Below, piece by piece: positions 62,415 to 64,000 of a stretch of DNA of 64,000 bases. The notes beneath the pieces are model-generated. The model did not search any database, was not told the origin of the DNA, and worked only from the letters and a program-made list of their open reading frames with translations. Source of the DNA: Dermacoccus nishinomiyaensis (lineage in GTDB: Bacteria; Actinomycetota; Actinomycetes; Actinomycetales; Dermatophilaceae); assembly GCF_900447535.1 (NCBI RefSeq), contig NZ_UFXX01000001.1, positions 1,550,001-1,614,000 on the forward strand, read 5' to 3'. How positions within the stretch are numbered: the first letter of the stretch is position 1; each line of letters opens with the position of its first letter. The translations under genes and the position numbers were made by a program.

Positions 62415-63830
62415 ATGGCAGCGCACGACTCCAGCTGGGAGATCTTCCGCAGCGAACTCAAGCATTGGATGGAACTGCGCCGCTTCACGAACAAGGCGCT
62501 CGCCGAGGCGATCAACGCAGACCTGCCCTCCAGCGGTCTGAGCGCACCCGTCGACGAGCAGATCATCAAGCGCTGGCGGCACTCGACGTCACCGCCCCTG
62601 ATGACGCTCAAGGTCATCGGACGCATCCTCGGCATGAGCAGCGACCCCACCGGCCGCGCGATCTACGACCCGACGCACCTGCCGCGTGTCATGGGCATCC
62701 TCGACCCCGCCCCCGAGAACCCCGAGCTCATCGAAGCGGCCTACCGGCTGCAGACGGTGCGCGCCAAGATCGCCGAGGCCCAGAGCACCCTGACGGCGAT
62801 CACTGCTGACGAGGGCGCCGTCAACGTCGTGCGCACGGCCACCGCGTCGGGGCTCGGCGCCGCCGTCCTGCCCGTCTTCGAGGGCCCGCGCGGCTACCCG
62901 ATGCACGTCTCCGACCGCATCGACCTACGCGCACAGGGCGCCGAGGCCACCGCGCCGCAACCGAACCAGTACCCCCTCGTCCACGACGCGCTGCACGACG
63001 CGTTCGCCGTCCGCAGCCGACGCGCACCGCGCTTCGCCGACACGAGCCTGCAGCCCAACCCCGACGCCTACGCCGCCTGGGCCGTGCAGCACGTCGGCTG
63101 CCCGCGCGCGAGCGAGGTGCATCGCCCCCATGTCGGCCTGCCCGCCATCGCCATCACGTCCGTCACGACGACGCCGTGGCCCGACGAAGTCGGCGACCTC
63201 ATCGCGATGGTGCTCGGCTACGGCTTCACGACGACGCGTGAGCTCGCCCGCGAGCTCGTGTGCGACCCCTATGCGGCGGAACCGCTGCGCGCCGACATCC
63301 ATGACAACTTGCTCCACGCGGCGACCCCGCTGCGTCGCGTGTGGACGCACCACGGCGCCGTCGTTCCGCCGGCGAACGACCATGCACCGTTCGGCGACGC
63401 GCAGGGCCGCGCGACGAGTCAGCTGCTGCACTTCTACGTGCGCGAGGACGATGCGTCCCTGCGTCACGCCGCTGAGCACCCGGCGGGCCGCCTCGACCCC
63501 GTCTCTCCGGAGGAGCTCGACGCCGCCGTCGCCCGCACGAGCGCGACGCGCGCGGAACTCGACGCTCGGTTCGAGCGCGTGCAGGACAACCCGCGCATCC
63601 GACGCATCGACTACGCCTTCACGCCCGAGGCCGAGGACCGCTGGGCGCTGGTGTTCGAGATGACGCTGGCGATCCTGCGCACGCTCGACGAGCTGGGCGT
63701 GCGCCTCAACCTCACCGAACTGCACGAGCGACTCGCGCGCACCGAACCGCAGGTCGCACCGCAGGTGCTGCGCTGGCTCGCCGACCACGACGCGCCGTTC
63801 GTCGAGTCGCGTCACCGCACGTGGCACTGA
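62415..63830 (+). CDS. HTH protein with large unknown C-terminal domain (paralog 2)
   Basis: 471 residues from ATG 62415 (GAGGGGA upstream). Same layout as paralog 1 and colinear with it: W-M-E-L-R-R-F-T-N-K-A-L-A-E-A-I-N, then the identical 11-mer K-R-W-R-H-S-T-S-P-P-L, G-Y-P-M-H-V-S-D-R-I-D, L-G-Y-G-F-T-T-T-R-E-L-A and a final R-W-L-A-D-H-D-A-P-F-V. The two diverge mostly in the middle third. TACACT (62346-62351) is a candidate -10. Function unknown; a duplicated regulator pair is the simplest reading. Confidence 0.75.
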   Translation: MAAHDSSWEIFRSELKHWMELRRFTNKALAEAINADLPSSGLSAPVDEQIIKRWRHSTSPPLMTLKVIGRILGMSSDPTGRAIYDPTHLPRVMGILDPAPENPELIEAAYRLQTVRAKIAEAQSTLTAITADEGAVNVVRTATASGLGAAVLPVFEGPRGYPMHVSDRIDLRAQGAEATAPQPNQYPLVHDALHDAFAVRSRRAPRFADTSLQPNPDAYAAWAVQHVGCPRASEVHRPHVGLPAIAITSVTTTPWPDEVGDLIAMVLGYGFTTTRELARELVCDPYAAEPLRADIHDNLLHAATPLRRVWTHHGAVVPPANDHAPFGDAQGRATSQLLHFYVREDDASLRHAAEHPAGRLDPVSPEELDAAVARTSATRAELDARFERVQDNPRIRRIDYAFTPEAEDRWALVFEMTLAILRTLDELGVRLNLTELHERLARTEPQVAPQVLRWLADHDAPFVESRHRTWH

Positions 63831-63887
63831 CGGGCGACTGACGCGCGGCGCCCTGCGACGAGGAGACCCCGTTCAGGCGGCCGGCGC

Positions 63888-64000
63888 TCAGCGCAGCGCG
63901 TGCAGCCAGGCGCGGGCGCCCGCGAAGGCCTCGTCGCTCGTCTCGGGAGCGACGTCGACGGGACGCTTGTCGGCGCGCGCGTACGAGCCGAGATAACGCA
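63888..64000 (-). CDS. pheA: Prephenate dehydratase, C-terminal end only
   Basis: The last 36 codons lie in the window, ending at TGA 63888-63890. They read R-Y-L-G-S-Y-A-R-A-D-K-R, then T-S-D-E-A-F-A-G-A-R-A-W-L, matching the end of the ACT domain and tail of actinobacterial PheA (consensus R-F/Y-L-G-S-Y-P-R-A-D). PheA makes phenylpyruvate in phenylalanine synthesis. Convergent with the second HTH paralog, 57 bp away. Confidence 0.7.
   Translation of the reverse strand, partial: RYLGSYARADKRPVDVAPETSDEAFAGARAWLHALR

Overview
The window is a high-GC, gene-dense chromosomal segment of an actinobacterium, most likely order Micrococcales (Dermacoccaceae/Intrasporangiaceae-like). This placement is an inference from the gene set: a tmsAB pair for 10-methyl branched fatty acids, a BsaP-type biotin synthase partner, an actinobacterial SAM-IV riboswitch, cydAB plus cydDC, and several apparently leaderless TANNNT promoters 6-7 nt from ATG/GTG. 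There are no rRNAs, tRNAs, insertion sequences, phage genes or CRISPR arrays. It reads as core chromosome with local gene decay and unusual intergenic repeats.

Layout. 1-1.3 kb: two tandem paralogous secreted/lipoproteins, the first cut by the window edge. 1.4-4.05 kb: cytochrome bd oxidase cydAB behind a Crp/GlxR-like palindrome. 4.2-5.5 kb: an MFS exporter. 5.6-8.4 kb (minus): gabD-doxX-(broken SnoaL-like gene)-DJ-1/PfpI, then a cation:proton antiporter and a PT-repeat surface protein. 11.7-15.1 kb: cydDC exporter. 15.4-18.2 kb: a very large disordered protein with two DivIVA-like N-terminal repeats. 18.5-21.9 kb: TetR regulator and MMPL exporter. 22.0-22.8 kb: SDR pseudogene.

22.9-32.1 kb is the biotin/galactose region: bioB plus bsaP, an M1-like peptidase, an SdpI-like membrane protein, then bioA-bioF-bioD-galT-galK, five genes with 1-4 nt overlaps. 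32.5-39.7 kb: VOC proteins, a frameshifted small membrane protein, purB, a TrmH-type rRNA methylase, a HAD phosphatase and a GYP-repeat membrane protein. 39.8-45.05 kb (minus): histidine kinase, response regulator, ABC ATPase and ABC permease, preceded by a DUF1345 protein. 45.2-48.05 kb: two tiny membrane proteins, serS and a lipid kinase on back-to-back promoters.

48.2-50.7 kb: cstA-ybdD (pyruvate uptake). 51-52.9 kb: a GNAT gene flanked by 19-bp repeat arrays and a TauD/TfdA dioxygenase under a SAM-IV riboswitch. 53.4-57.5 kb: alditol oxidase, tmsA and tmsB. 57.6-60.6 kb: MDR oxidoreductase, GNAT and acyl-CoA dehydrogenase. 60.9-63.8 kb: two large tandem HTH paralogs of unknown function. 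The 3' end of pheA closes the window.

Most worth a second look: a dispersed family of 19-bp tandem repeats at five intergenic loci; three tandem ~43-nt palindromic repeats after purB; the SAM-IV riboswitch in front of a dioxygenase; the tandem HTH/unknown-domain paralogs; the bio-gal translationally coupled cluster; bioB with a palindrome overlapping a leaderless promoter; and the recurrent leaderless promoter geometry. Three decayed genes (SnoaL-like, SDR and a small four-helix membrane protein) could be real pseudogenes or, for the frameshifts, sequencing errors.
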